A stretch of 48,871 nucleotides of DNA from Hyphomicrobiales bacterium (GCA_021775495.1 JAJFHT010000031.1:1-48871); one strand, 5' to 3'; shown: positions 15,225-24,935, counted from the stretch's first letter. Notes: a model not told the origin generated them from the sequence alone. Numbers and translations: made by a program.

Positions 15225-18200
15225 TTCCACTTTCAACACCGGGAAGTGGTGCGAGAGGGCGCCGGACAACGCCGCCCTGCCCAACCCGGCGTTCCGCATC
15301 GATCTTGGCAATTTCCTCGTCGGCGATACGCTGCCGCTCCTCAAGCGACAGACCCGTTGAACCCGACTGACCGGTCTGATTGGCCGCTTTTGCTTTCAAC
15401 CGCCGCCTGTCGGCTTCCTCGGCTTCCAACCGGGTGCGCTCCGTTTCCGCACGTTCCCGTTCAAGCCGCGCTTGCTCATCCGCCCGCCGCCGGGCTTCCT
15501 CTTCTGCAACCTCCGCGGCCAGGCGTTCAGTCTCCAGCCGCGCCGCCTCGGCAGCCAGGCGTTCGGATTCCTCAGCCTTGCGCTGTTCCTCTTGCCGCGC
15601 TTCCTCGGCGGCCCGCCGTGCGGCTTCCTGCTCCGCTGCCAAGCGTTCAGCCTCCAGCCGTGCCGCCTCGGCAGCCAGGCGTTCTGATTCCTCAGCCTTG
15701 CGCTCCTCTTGCCGCTTCTCCTCGGCGGCCCGCCGCACGGCTTCCTGCTCCGCTGTCAGGCGTTTGGCCTCTTCGGCCTTGCGCTGGGCTTCCAGACGCG
15801 CCTCTTCCAGGAGCAGCAATCGATCTTGCTCCGCTTTGCGTTCCGCCTCCCGGCGCTCTTCTTCCAAGGCGCGTTGCCGGGCTTCCTCCTGGGCAGCCAA
15901 CAACTCGGCTTCCTCGAACCTGCGCTCAGCGTCTTCGGCAGCGCGCTTCCGGTCTTCCGCGTTCTGCTGCCTTCGCTCGGCTGCAGCCGCACGACGTTCG
16001 GTTTCAGCCCTTATCCGCTCCGCCTCCAAGCGCTCTTCTTCGGCCGCCAGCCGTCTTGCTGCCTTGGCAGCTTCACGCACCGCGCGCTCGGCACGTTCTG
16101 CAGCTTCGGTGGCCCGACGTTCAACTTCCAGCCGTGCAGCCTCTTCAAGCCGGCGGCGTTCAGCTTCGGCGGCGGCCCGCGATCGGGCAGCGTTCAAGGC
16201 GGCCGCCTGACGGTTCTGCCGGTCACGTTCGATACGAACCCGGCGCTCTTCATCCTTGCGGCGGATGCGCTCCTCTTCAAGTGCGCGCTGATAGCGAATT
16301 TCCCGCCGCAAACGTTGTTTTTCCAACAGGCCTGCCTGCAAGGCCTCCACACGGGCCTGTTCGCGTTCGAGCGCCCGCTGATTGAGAAATTGCGACAGGG
16401 GCTGGCTATCGAATTCGACGTTTGCCGAGGTTGCCGTCTTTATCGCGGTGAAGCGAACCTGTGGCTGGGATCCGACCAACGCGTCGGGACCGGGGTCAAA
16501 ATCGATCTCACCTTCCACCCGCGACTGTGGGGCCGACAGATCCGAGCGAAACTCGAGTTGCATGCTGGCGTTGCGGCCCGCAAGCCGCACCGGCTGCGTG
16601 CGAACGACCCCGGCGGCCAGGGTGTAGGCAACGTCGATATCATTGAAATAGAATATTCCGTTGCGAAGCAGCGGAAGAATGGATTGCATCGCGGCATCAT
16701 CCAGGTCTTTTCCAATCCTGTCCGCAGCACGCAAAACGGCGGGCAGCGCGTTTGGATCGATGCCTTTGACATAGGCATTTTCCATCCGCGCAATTCCGGA
16801 TCCGGACAGGGACGCCATGAGACCTTCTATTGACTTGCCGCTTGCATTGATGCTGCCGGAAACCGTCGTCCGCCCGGCAAGCGGGCTGTCGATCGGCAAC
16901 GACTGTACATCGGCGTTCCTGAGGGAGAACTGGCTCGACAGAAAGCCGGTACCATTATTGTTTTTGAGCGCCAGTGTCCCCGAAAGCCGGCCGCCATGGA
17001 GTGCTGCCGTGAAGTCCTCCACCCGCAGACCGTCTTCATCGATGATCAGCGTCATTCCGGCATCCGACGCCCTGCTTGCCTGACCCAGTGTAAATAGTTT
17101 CGTTTTCAGTACGACATCGGCGTAGAACGGCGATGCGACCTGCGACGCAAATGGAGCATTCGGCCAGCTTCCATCACCCGGATCATCCAGCGCATTACCC
17201 AGCGCCAAAGCGTTCAGGAACCTGGAATCGACGGAATCAAGCGCCAGCGATCCCGAAAAAGCCGGCAATCCGTCGCGCATCTGCATTTTCAGATCGCCGT
17301 TGACCCGATTGCCGAGAACCGATCCCTTGACCTGCGGCAATGCAAGGACACCATCGGACAATTTCAGCGGTGAGGCCAGAAACACCGGCGTACCGATCCC
17401 GGCACCAGGCATGGCAACGCCCGCCATCATCAAATAGGGTTCGATATCCCCGGCCCTGATATCGGCTTGGCCATCTGCCGAAATAAGGCCGTTCCTTGAA
17501 ATAACAGTGCCGGAAAAGGATGCACTGTTGCCATCGCCATTGAGAGTGAAATCCGTCTCCAACCCCTGATCGAGTGAGCCGCTAACGATTAGTTCCGCGT
17601 CCGCGGGGCCGGCAACATCCAGCGGTAGCACCGGCAGTCCGATCAGCGCCAACACCGGTCCGGCTTGATCATTACGGGCGGAAAACCGCAGATCGACCTC
17701 GCTACTTTGGAGGTTCGACACGTCGCCCTTGCCGGACATCGTCAAAGTGAAGCCGGTCCCACCCGCTTTTCCGTTTGCGCTGATCGCCAGTCCGGAACTG
17801 CCATCATCATTCTTGGCGGCGCTGGCAATCATGCCAATCTCGGCATCGCCCAGCAGTCCGGGGAAAGCGCTTACGCGAGCGTCGAGTTCTTCAAGCTGCG
17901 GGTTGCCGGGAAACCGTTCGGTCAGAAGCCGGACAAAATCGGCCAGATCAACGGCCACAATCGTTGCATCGACATTGCCGGCCGGATCAGCTGGAAAATC
18001 CTTCAAAGTGCCGGTCGCACTCACGGTTGCGCCGGCAAGGCCACCGATGATCAGCCGGTCGATGTCCAACTGTCCGCTTTTCAGCCGCAGCGCCGTATCG
18101 ATCGACTCCGCGCTGACACCGGTCGAACTGACCGGACCGGCCTTGATCTGCAGATCGAGATCGTGGGCGGCAAACCTGTTGGCACCTTCATCGCTGACAA

Positions 18201-19728
18201 ACAGGGCGGCCAGGGCTGTCAGGCCATCAACGTCGAGAGCACCGCCATCGAGCGCCAGCCGCATCGACGGTTTAGCGCCTTCCGGCGTCAGGCGTTCCGC
18301 CGAGCCGCGAAAAACCGAAGGCCCCAGAACCAGCTCCAGATCGCGAAACTCCTGCTTTTCGGAGCGGATATTCACATCTGCCGAAAATCCGGCGGACCGC
18401 AAACGTCGGATGGCGCCATCAACATCCTTTGCCAGCCACGAAGCAAAACCGGACGGCTGCGCCACGGCGACGAGCAATGAACCGGAAAACCCGAAATCGA
18501 CATTGGTCTGCAACAGACCGCTTGCTTCCAGCGTCGTTCGACCAGGCAGCTTTGCTGAAAGGTGCTTGAGCCGCCAGCCGGCATCTTCCGGCTCGGCCGA
18601 TATGCGAATATCTCGAATGGTCGTGTCATCGGCAATGATCGCCGGCAGCTTCACTTCGACACTGCCTGGAATTGTCGGTGTCGGAAGTGCAGTCACCACC
18701 GACCGGAAGGCAGAAACACGGTCCTCGAACGACCGACCGGACTGTTGTTCTTTCTTTCCGTTGTCGTCGTCAAAGCTGATTTGCTGTCCGTCCGCCCGGA
18801 TGGCAAAGCGCGGCTCGTTTCCGAACTCCAGAAATGCCGTGCCCTCGGCAAAATAGGGGTTGTCCTTTGGCCCGGTTTCAAATCGGAATTCATCTATGCC
18901 AAGCAGCTTGTGATCGACATTGAACAAACCGGAGACCACGTAGTTGGAGACCGGAGTCGATCCCGAACCAGCTGTCTTCGCACTATCTTCACCGGCACGT
19001 GGCGATAGCGAAAAACTGCCTGAGTAGGTCGCCGAACCATTGACCAGGCGGGCCTCTCCGTCGCTTTCCAATAACAGCGGGTAACGCTCCGGCGATATCC
19101 TTGTGCGCACCCGCATCGTGCCGTCATCATCGACCTTGCCACTGGATATCGCCAGATCCGTCTGTTCACCGTCCACCACCATCCGGCCGCTGGCGCGCCA
19201 CGGTCCCGCCAGCGTCTGGGCAGAGATCTCGGCAGTGATTTCGGAAATCACATGTTCGCGACCGCTGGTGGCATGATCGATGGTGATCAAACCATTCGTC
19301 ACCCTCAGTTTTTCAAGAGTGATCTGCTTGACCGTTGCCGGGGCTTTCGGCCTGATAGCCCAGTCGAGCGACCCGTCGGCCCCGACTGACACCCGCGCAT
19401 GCGGCCGTTCCATCCGCATATCGAAGATCAGGAATTCACCACGCAGAAAGGGAGCAAGTTCGGCGTCCATTGAGAATTCTTCAATGGTCATGACTGGTTC
19501 GTCATCGGTCCGGCCGGCAACACGGACATCACGGAATGTGACCGATGGAAAGGGCAGAAGACGCGCATAGGCGCTTCCGTTTACCGTCACCTGCCGACCC
19601 AGAACCTGGCTGGCCCTCCGTTCGAATTCGGCACGATAGGTGGTCCAGTCAACAAAATACGGACCAACAAGCGCCGCCGTCAGTGCCAGGACAACCAGTC
19701 CACCGAGAAAGACGAATAAGCGCGCCAG
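15208..19728 (-). CDS. AsmA-family protein with long charged coiled-coil tail; apparent CTG start
   Basis: About 1506 residues. A single N-terminal membrane anchor (LFVFLGGLVVLALTAALVG, residues 4-22) is followed by a long AsmA-type beta-rich periplasmic region to about 1105. Such proteins are relatives of bridge-like lipid-transfer proteins of the envelope. From about 1113 the sequence becomes a continuous Ala/Glu/Arg-rich helix of almost 390 residues containing a tandem duplication. The anchor is upstream of the first conventional initiator (GTG, 19590): the frame is open back to a TAA at 19744-19746, and the only start-like codon there is CTG at 19728-19726, six bases after GGAGA. It overlaps the convergent RHH gene by 17 bp. 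Confidence 0.85.
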   Translation of the reverse strand: MARLFVFLGGLVVLALTAALVGPYFVDWTTYRAEFERRASQVLGRQVTVNGSAYARLLPFPSVTFRDVRVAGRTDDEPVMTIEEFSMDAELAPFLRGEFLIFDMRMERPHARVSVGADGSLDWAIRPKAPATVKQITLEKLRVTNGLITIDHATSGREHVISEITAEISAQTLAGPWRASGRMVVDGEQTDLAISSGKVDDDGTMRVRTRISPERYPLLLESDGEARLVNGSATYSGSFSLSPRAGEDSAKTAGSGSTPVSNYVVSGLFNVDHKLLGIDEFRFETGPKDNPYFAEGTAFLEFGNEPRFAIRADGQQISFDDDNGKKEQQSGRSFEDRVSAFRSVVTALPTPTIPGSVEVKLPAIIADDTTIRDIRISAEPEDAGWRLKHLSAKLPGRTTLEASGLLQTNVDFGFSGSLLVAVAQPSGFASWLAKDVDGAIRRLRSAGFSADVNIRSEKQEFRDLELVLGPSVFRGSAERLTPEGAKPSMRLALDGGALDVDGLTALAALFVSDEGANRFAAHDLDLQIKAGPVSSTGVSAESIDTALRLKSGQLDIDRLIIGGLAGATVSATGTLKDFPADPAGNVDATIVAVDLADFVRLLTERFPGNPQLEELDARVSAFPGLLGDAEIGMIASAAKNDDGSSGLAISANGKAGGTGFTLTMSGKGDVSNLQSSEVDLRFSARNDQAGPVLALIGLPVLPLDVAGPADAELIVSGSLDQGLETDFTLNGDGNSASFSGTVISRNGLISADGQADIRAGDIEPYLMMAGVAMPGAGIGTPVFLASPLKLSDGVLALPQVKGSVLGNRVNGDLKMQMRDGLPAFSGSLALDSVDSRFLNALALGNALDDPGDGSWPNAPFASQVASPFYADVVLKTKLFTLGQASRASDAGMTLIIDEDGLRVEDFTAALHGGRLSGTLALKNNNGTGFLSSQFSLRNADVQSLPIDSPLAGRTTVSGSINASGKSIEGLMASLSGSGIARMENAYVKGIDPNALPAVLRAADRIGKDLDDAAMQSILPLLRNGIFYFNDIDVAYTLAAGVVRTQPVRLAGRNASMQLEFRSDLSAPQSRVEGEIDFDPGPDALVGSQPQVRFTAIKTATSANVEFDSQPLSQFLNQRALEREQARVEALQAGLLEKQRLRREIRYQRALEEERIRRKDEERRVRIERDRQNRQAAALNAARSRAAAEAERRRLEEAARLEVERRATEAAERAERAVREAAKAARRLAAEEERLEAERIRAETERRAAAAERRQQNAEDRKRAAEDAERRFEEAELLAAQEEARQRALEEERREAERKAEQDRLLLLEEARLEAQRKAEEAKRLTAEQEAVRRAAEEKRQEERKAEESERLAAEAARLEAERLAAEQEAARRAAEEARQEEQRKAEESERLAAEAARLETERLAAEVAEEEARRRADEQARLERERAETERTRLEAEEADRRRLKAKAANQTGQSGSTGLSLEERQRIADEEIAKIDAERRVGQGGVVRRPLAPLPGVESGITADR
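15520..15756 (-). repeat. Tandem repeat of ~120 bp inside the AsmA tail
   Basis: Two adjacent, nearly identical units (15520-15639, 120 bp; 15640-15756, 117 bp) encode 40 and 39 residues of the form LAAEQEAARRAAEE...ERLAAEAARLE. They differ by one codon deletion and a handful of substitutions. The start of a degenerate third copy follows at 15757. Recent duplication within the coiled coil is the simplest explanation. Confidence 0.85.
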
Positions 19729-19847
19729 CGAATCTCTCCAGAATTATCGGATCGGCTTAGGTCATGGACCTATGTCATTTTAGCCGCATTCGAGTGTCGA
19801 TAAAGTGGCATTTCACGGATTGTAACCCCGGAAACCAATATTCCCGG

Positions 19848-21260
19848 TTACGTTATCGTTATGACCTTGCCCGGGTTCATGATGTTAAGCGGGTCAAGCG
19901 CCTGTTTGATCGCTTGCATATAGTCCACTCCGATGCCCAATTCCATCTCCAGATACCGCATCTTCCCCTGTCCGATGCCGTGCTCACCGGTACAGGTGCC
20001 GCCCATTTCCAGAGCGCGCCGATTGAGCCCGTCGACAAATTTCTCTGCCTGTTCGATCTCACCGCCATCATCGGTATCGAGCAGGATCAGGACATGGAAA
20101 TTTCCATCGCCTACATGACCGACAATCGGCGCGATCAGGCCCATCTCGGCAATATCGGTCTCGGTTTGCATGATGCACTCGGCCAGCCGTGAAATCGGAA
20201 CGCAGACATCGGTCGAAATGCCTTTTGCACCCGGGCGCAAGGTCAGTGCCGCCCAGTAGGCATCGTGCCGGGCTTTCCAGAGCTTCTGCCGCTCTTCCGT
20301 GACGCTGGTCCAGCGGAACGGTCCTCCACCGAATTCCTCGGCGATGTCGCCGAACAACCCGGCCTGCTCCTTGACGCTTTCGTCGGAGCCATGAAACTCC
20401 AGAAACAGGCAAGGACTTTCCTCGTAGTCGAGATCCGAATAGGAGATCATCGCCTTCATCTGCAAGGCATTGACCAGTTCGATCCGCGCGACCGGAATGC
20501 CCATCTGGATTGTCATGATCACCGCATTGCAGGCGGCTTCAACACTTGGAAACGGACAGACCCCGCCCGAGATAGCCTGCGGAATTCCCTGCAACCGCAA
20601 GGTCAGCGACGTAATGATGCCGAGTGTCCCTTCAGATCCGATCAGTAGCCGGGTGAGGTCGTACCCGGCCGACGACTTGCGGGCACGTCTGGCGGTCGTG
20701 ATTTCCCGTCCATCGGCCATGACGGCTTTCAGCGCCAGGACATTCTCGCGCATGGTGCCGTAACGAACGGCATTGGTGCCGGATGCCCGGGTCGACGCCA
20801 TTCCGCCGAGGCTCGCATTGGCGCCGGGATCGATCGGAAAAAACAATCCGGTATCACGCAAATACTGATTGAGCTGATCGCGCGTCACGCCCGGTTCCAC
20901 GGTACAGTCGAGATCTTCGGAGTTGACCTCGACGATCTTGTTCATACGGCTCATATCGATGCTGATGCCGCCGGCCGGAGCATTGACATGGCCCTCCAGG
21001 GAGGAGCCGACGCCAAACGGAATGAGTGGAACGCGATGATCGGCGCAGATCCGGACAGCTTCCGACACATCTTCCGAGGATTCGGCAAAAAACACGCCAT
21101 CGGGCAATTGTGACGGGATGTAAGTGGTGGTGTGGGCATGCTGTTCCCGGATCGACTGCCCGGTCTGAAACCGGTCGCCAAAGCGCTGCCGCAAAATGCC
21201 GACCACCGTGTCGATGCCTATGGCATTGCGATCGATCTGTTTGAGGTCGGCCAAAGCCAT
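19848..21260 (-). CDS. FAD-linked D-2-hydroxy acid dehydrogenase (D-lactate/glycolate type)
   Basis: A 470-residue FAD enzyme of the VAO/PCMH family. The FAD-binding half shows PFGVGSSLEGHVNAPAGGISIDM, the VEPGVTRDQLNQYL segment and DPGANASLGGMASTRASGTNAVRYG. The C-terminal half carries the active-site histidines in VGHVGDGNFHVLILLD and TGEHGIGQGKMRYLE. This matches cytochrome-linked D-lactate dehydrogenases; GlcD-like glycolate oxidase subunits are close relatives, and no glcE or glcF lies nearby, which favours D-lactate dehydrogenase. The ATG at 21260 has GGGGAG six bases upstream; the longer frame is not needed. Confidence 0.88.
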   Translation of the reverse strand: MALADLKQIDRNAIGIDTVVGILRQRFGDRFQTGQSIREQHAHTTTYIPSQLPDGVFFAESSEDVSEAVRICADHRVPLIPFGVGSSLEGHVNAPAGGISIDMSRMNKIVEVNSEDLDCTVEPGVTRDQLNQYLRDTGLFFPIDPGANASLGGMASTRASGTNAVRYGTMRENVLALKAVMADGREITTARRARKSSAGYDLTRLLIGSEGTLGIITSLTLRLQGIPQAISGGVCPFPSVEAACNAVIMTIQMGIPVARIELVNALQMKAMISYSDLDYEESPCLFLEFHGSDESVKEQAGLFGDIAEEFGGGPFRWTSVTEERQKLWKARHDAYWAALTLRPGAKGISTDVCVPISRLAECIMQTETDIAEMGLIAPIVGHVGDGNFHVLILLDTDDGGEIEQAEKFVDGLNRRALEMGGTCTGEHGIGQGKMRYLEMELGIGVDYMQAIKQALDPLNIMNPGKVITIT

Positions 21261-21392
21261 GATTTTCTCCCCAATGGAACTGGTTGTGTCTTTTAGCGCT
21301 GCGTGGCATGGGTATTCAAAGGCAGCAAAAGCCGGTTGGGCCGCACTTTGCACTTAGCGCCCCACCTCGGCAACGTCAAAGAGCGATGGCCA

Positions 21393-21875
21393 ATGGTAGC
21401 ACCCCTCCCTTTTCTTTCCACGCCGATGGCTGTCGAGAAAGAGTGGATCGACTACAACGGCCACATGAACATGGCCTATTACAATGTTTTGTTTGATCGT
21501 TGTGCTGATCAGGCCTTTGAGAAATTCGGAATCGGACCATCCTATGCCGAACAGCGGTCACTGACGATATACACCGCTGAAATCCATGTCTGCTACATAC
21601 GCGAACTGCATCTGGGTGACGAGGTGAAATGCAGTTTTCACCTGGTGGACCATGACGAAAAACGCATCCACGTCTATCAGGAACTGGTCCACCTCGACGG
21701 TTGGCTGGCAGCGACCGCCGAAGTTCTGACATTGCATATCGATATGGGCGGCCCGAAGGTGGCGCCGTTTCCTGACGACGTGATGGCAAAGGTGAAGGCC
21801 ATGCATGCCGAGCATGCCGGATTACCGGCTCCGGAGCGGCTGGGCAGATCCATCGGAATCAAGCGGAAGGGCTGA
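21393..21875 (+). CDS. Hotdog-fold acyl-CoA thioesterase (4HBT family)
   Basis: A 160-residue thioesterase-like protein. The DYNGHMNMAYYNVLFD motif (about residues 21-36) contains the catalytic aspartate position of 4-hydroxybenzoyl-CoA/YbgC-type hotdog enzymes. Homologs with the same LPFLSTPM start occur as stand-alone genes and fused to L-carnitine dehydrogenase, where they hydrolyse betainyl-CoA; here it stands alone, so the substrate is open. The start is placed at ATG 21393 to match that family start. It is only 3 bp from the CLC gene and probably co-transcribed. Confidence 0.8.
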   Translation: MVAPLPFLSTPMAVEKEWIDYNGHMNMAYYNVLFDRCADQAFEKFGIGPSYAEQRSLTIYTAEIHVCYIRELHLGDEVKCSFHLVDHDEKRIHVYQELVHLDGWLAATAEVLTLHIDMGGPKVAPFPDDVMAKVKAMHAEHAGLPAPERLGRSIGIKRKG

Positions 21876-21878
21876 ATT

Positions 21879-23510
21879 GTGCTAGCGTTCCTTGCGCGCT
21901 TGAGAACACTTCTGGCCAACTGGATTTCGCCCAATATCAGCCAATTCCTGACAACGCGTCAGCCACTGATCTGGGCACTTTCGCTGTCGATCGGCATCGC
22001 AGTGGCAATTGCCGCAATCCTGTTCCGCGAAATGATTGGGCTGTTCCAATTTCTGTGGCTCGGAACCGCATCGGAACAGGTCCTCAGTGCGGCACGCGGC
22101 ATTTCCTGGCCGGTGCTGCTGTTGGCGCCGATGGCCGGCGGTCTGATTGTCGGTTTCCTGCTGCAGCGCATCCAGACGAAACGCACCGGAAATGTTTCCG
22201 ACGTCATCGAAACTCGTGCCATGTCCGGCCGCAAACTCGGATTGCGTGACGGTCTCTGGTCGGCATTGGCGACAACTGTCTCGCTTGGTTTCGGAGCCAG
22301 TGCCGGGCGCGAAGGCCCGGTTGTTCATCTCGGCGGGACCCTCGCTTCAGCCGTCACGCGCTGGATGGATTTGCCGGAATGGTGTCGCAAGACCCTACTC
22401 GGTGCAGGCGTGGCATCAGCCATTTCGGCATCGTTCAACGCACCGATTGCCGGCGTGCTGTTCGCCCACGAGGTGATACTCGGTCACTATGCCATGCGAT
22501 CCTTTGTTCCCATCGTCATTGCATCGGCTGCCGGCGGTGTCGCGTCGCGGCTTTGGTTCGGGGATGCCGCGGCATTCCTGGTGCCGCTCTACCAGATTTC
22601 GTCCTATTGGGAGTTTCCCGCCTTTGTGCTGCTGGGACTGACATCGGCGATTGTCGCCGTGCTGTTTCAGTTTTCCCTTTTCACGGCCGATTACGTCGCC
22701 CGCAAGATAGAGGTTCCGCTCTGGACCCGGCCGGTCATCGGCGGCCTGGCCGTCGGGCTGATAGCAATGTTTCTGCCCCATATCATGGGTGTCGGATACG
22801 AGGTCACCGACATGGCGTTGCACAATCAATTGCCGCTCGGCCTGATGCTCCTGTTGATCGTCGCAAAGACCGCGGCGACCGCCATTACGCTTGCGTCGCG
22901 TTTTGGTGGTGGAATCTTTTCCCCCGCGCTCTATCTCGGCGCGCTCACCGGGGGTGCATTCGGAATCATTTCAGCCTCCGTCTTTCCCGAAATCGCTTCC
23001 AGTCATGGGCTCTACGCCATTCTCGGCATGGGCGCCGTCGCCGGTGCGGTGCTTGGCGCGCCGATTTCAACGACGATGATCGTTTTTGAACTGACCGGCG
23101 GTTATGCGCTCTCCATCGCGCTGCTGCTGACCGTTGCCATCGCGCACGGTGTGACCCAGGCCATTCACGGCCATTCCTATTTCCAGTGGCAGTTGGAAAT
23201 GCGTGGGCTGTTTGTCCACCACGGCCCGCACAGCACATTGACGGCCACGACAACCGTGATGGATTTCATGGATTTGCCCGGCGACGATGAACCGCCGGAG
23301 ACCTATGACCCGGAACTGGGAACACCTTCCCTCAAACCAACCGATACGCTGGAAACAGCATTGCGCACCTTCGATGCCGGCGGTCATGTGCGGTTGCCGG
23401 TCACTGCTCCGCAGGACCCGACCAAAATCATCGGCTGGGCGACACAGGTAAGGGCGCTGGCCTATTTCAACAAGGCGCTGATTGATGCCAGCGTAGAGGA
23501 ACACCGGTAG
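21879..23510 (+). CDS. CLC-family chloride/proton antiporter with C-terminal CBS-like region
   Basis: A 543-residue voltage-gated-chloride-channel family protein starting with GTG. About ten to twelve helices occupy residues 30-435. The selectivity motifs are partly present: GREGPVVHLG (gating glutamate) and GGGIFSPALYLG are clear. The first motif (GSGIP in E. coli) is not: RTGNVSDVIE occupies its place. Glutamate in FAHEVILG corresponds to the internal proton-transfer position, which points to an antiporter. The last about 90 residues resemble a single CBS repeat. The protein likely handles chloride or another anion in the inner membrane. Confidence 0.88.
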   Translation: MLAFLARLRTLLANWISPNISQFLTTRQPLIWALSLSIGIAVAIAAILFREMIGLFQFLWLGTASEQVLSAARGISWPVLLLAPMAGGLIVGFLLQRIQTKRTGNVSDVIETRAMSGRKLGLRDGLWSALATTVSLGFGASAGREGPVVHLGGTLASAVTRWMDLPEWCRKTLLGAGVASAISASFNAPIAGVLFAHEVILGHYAMRSFVPIVIASAAGGVASRLWFGDAAAFLVPLYQISSYWEFPAFVLLGLTSAIVAVLFQFSLFTADYVARKIEVPLWTRPVIGGLAVGLIAMFLPHIMGVGYEVTDMALHNQLPLGLMLLLIVAKTAATAITLASRFGGGIFSPALYLGALTGGAFGIISASVFPEIASSHGLYAILGMGAVAGAVLGAPISTTMIVFELTGGYALSIALLLTVAIAHGVTQAIHGHSYFQWQLEMRGLFVHHGPHSTLTATTTVMDFMDLPGDDEPPETYDPELGTPSLKPTDTLETALRTFDAGGHVRLPVTAPQDPTKIIGWATQVRALAYFNKALIDASVEEHR

Positions 23511-23535
23511 CCGCCAACCGGCGCCAACCTGGCGA

Positions 23536-24159
23536 TTATGACGAGATCGTCAGTTCCGCCGGAACAGAGTTTTCCAGCACATATTTCGCATTGGGTATGT
23601 CGTTGGACATCGCCCGTTGCCGTGCGCCGGCCGGGTCATGGCCGTGCGTTATCCAACGTTGAACAAGCCGATCGTTGATTTCCGCGATTCCGGGATTGAG
23701 ACAAACCGTCAGATCGAAAAGCGGAAGCAGGTCAAACCAGGGTTTCGAGTCCAGGAGCAGATAGTTGCCTTCAACCAGGACGATGCGATGGTTCCGGCCA
23801 ATGAGTTGAACATCTTCAACAACCGCATCAACCTCTCGATCAAATCCCGGCACGCTGACGGGCTGTTCGTTGGCCGCAATTCGGCGCATCATGCCGACAA
23901 AGCCGTCTGCATCGAAGGTCTCCGGTGCGCCTTTGCGATGCCGAAGGCCACGACTGTCCAGCACCGAGTTGTCGAGATGAAAACCATCCATCGCGACCAC
24001 CGCACTTGTCGGCTCATCGCAGTGCGCGTCAATGCGATGAGACAGTTCCTCCGCCAGGGTCGATTTCCCGGAGGCCGGTGGTCCTGCAATGGCGACGATG
24101 AAGCGATCTTCTCCCGCGGCGCGTTCGATGATGTGATCCGCCAGTCGGTCCGAATTCAC
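23536..24159 (-). CDS. frcK: FrcK-like sugar kinase
   Basis: A 207-residue P-loop kinase of the uridine kinase/phosphoribulokinase-like superfamily. Walker A is AGPPASGKST (about residues 25-34), AMDGFHLDN follows as the substrate loop, and LVEGNYLLLD resembles Walker B. It is the last gene of a frcB-frcC-frcA-frcK row identical in order to the Sinorhizobium meliloti fructose uptake operon, where FrcK is the putative kinase. The start overlaps the frcA stop by four bases. Phosphorylation of imported fructose is inferred from that homology and context. Confidence 0.85.
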   Translation of the reverse strand: MNSDRLADHIIERAAGEDRFIVAIAGPPASGKSTLAEELSHRIDAHCDEPTSAVVAMDGFHLDNSVLDSRGLRHRKGAPETFDADGFVGMMRRIAANEQPVSVPGFDREVDAVVEDVQLIGRNHRIVLVEGNYLLLDSKPWFDLLPLFDLTVCLNPGIAEINDRLVQRWITHGHDPAGARQRAMSNDIPNAKYVLENSVPAELTISS

Positions 24160-24935
24160 GCAGCGATCTCTTGTGGCGGTTCCTTGGCCCCGGTCATGAA
24201 TGCCACGGCGTCAGACATCGTGTAGTCCTTCGGATCGATGACACAGAGCCTGCGGCCGAGACGATGGATATGAATCCTGTCGGCAACTTCGAAGACATGC
24301 GGCATGTTGTGCGAGATCAGCACGATCGGCACTCCGCGGCTCCGCACGTCCTGGATCAATTCCAGCACCTTGCGCGATTCCTTGACCCCGAGCGCCGCCG
24401 TCGGCTCGTCGAGAATGATCACCTTGGATCCGAACGCTGCCGCCCTTGCGACCGCGACCCCCTGCCGCTGTCCGCCCGACAGGGTCTCCACCGCCTGATT
24501 GATGTTCTGGATGGTCAGTAGGCCCAATTCGGACAGTTTGTCCCGCGCGGTTTTTTCCATCTTGGCCCGATCCAGCATCCGGAAATATTTGCCGAGCGGA
24601 CCGCTGCGGCGAATTTCGCGCCCCATGAACATGTTGTCGGCAATCGACAGCGCCGGTGACAATGCCAGGTTCTGGTACACGGTCTCGATCCCGGCCGCGC
24701 GGGCGGCCAGCGGTGAAGTGAAATGGACTTCCTGCCCCTCAAGCCGTATCTCCCCCTCATCTGGCGCAACCGCACCGGAGACCGCCTTGATCAAGGTGGA
24801 CTTGCCGGCGCCATTGTCACCGATAACGGCGAGAATCTCTCCGGGGAACAGATCGAAATCCGCGTGGTCGAGTGCCGTTACACGGCCATAACGCTTGACC
24901 AGATTGCGTCCCGTCAGGATTGGCGTGCCGCTCAT
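24156..24935 (-). CDS. frcA: Fructose ABC transporter ATP-binding protein FrcA
   Basis: A 259-residue single-domain ATPase of the CUT2 sugar family. Walker A GDNGAGKST is at 39-47, the signature LSGGQ at 152-156 and DEPTA at 176-180. Most CUT2 ATPases are duplicated (about 500 residues); FrcA proteins have one domain, as here. The start at 24935 overlaps the frcC stop codon (ATGA); the longer open frame upstream is antisense noise within frcC. It energises fructose (and possibly ribose/mannose) import with FrcC and FrcB. Confidence 0.92.
   Translation of the reverse strand: MSGTPILTGRNLVKRYGRVTALDHADFDLFPGEILAVIGDNGAGKSTLIKAVSGAVAPDEGEIRLEGQEVHFTSPLAARAAGIETVYQNLALSPALSIADNMFMGREIRRSGPLGKYFRMLDRAKMEKTARDKLSELGLLTIQNINQAVETLSGGQRQGVAVARAAAFGSKVIILDEPTAALGVKESRKVLELIQDVRSRGVPIVLISHNMPHVFEVADRIHIHRLGRRLCVIDPKDYTMSDAVAFMTGAKEPPQEIAA

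Noticed and set aside
15246-16833. Several plus-strand frames rich in Arg/Pro/Ser opposite the AsmA tail
   Set aside because: They arise from the repetitive Glu/Ala/Arg codons of the coiled coil read backwards; none has a ribosome site or a family match.
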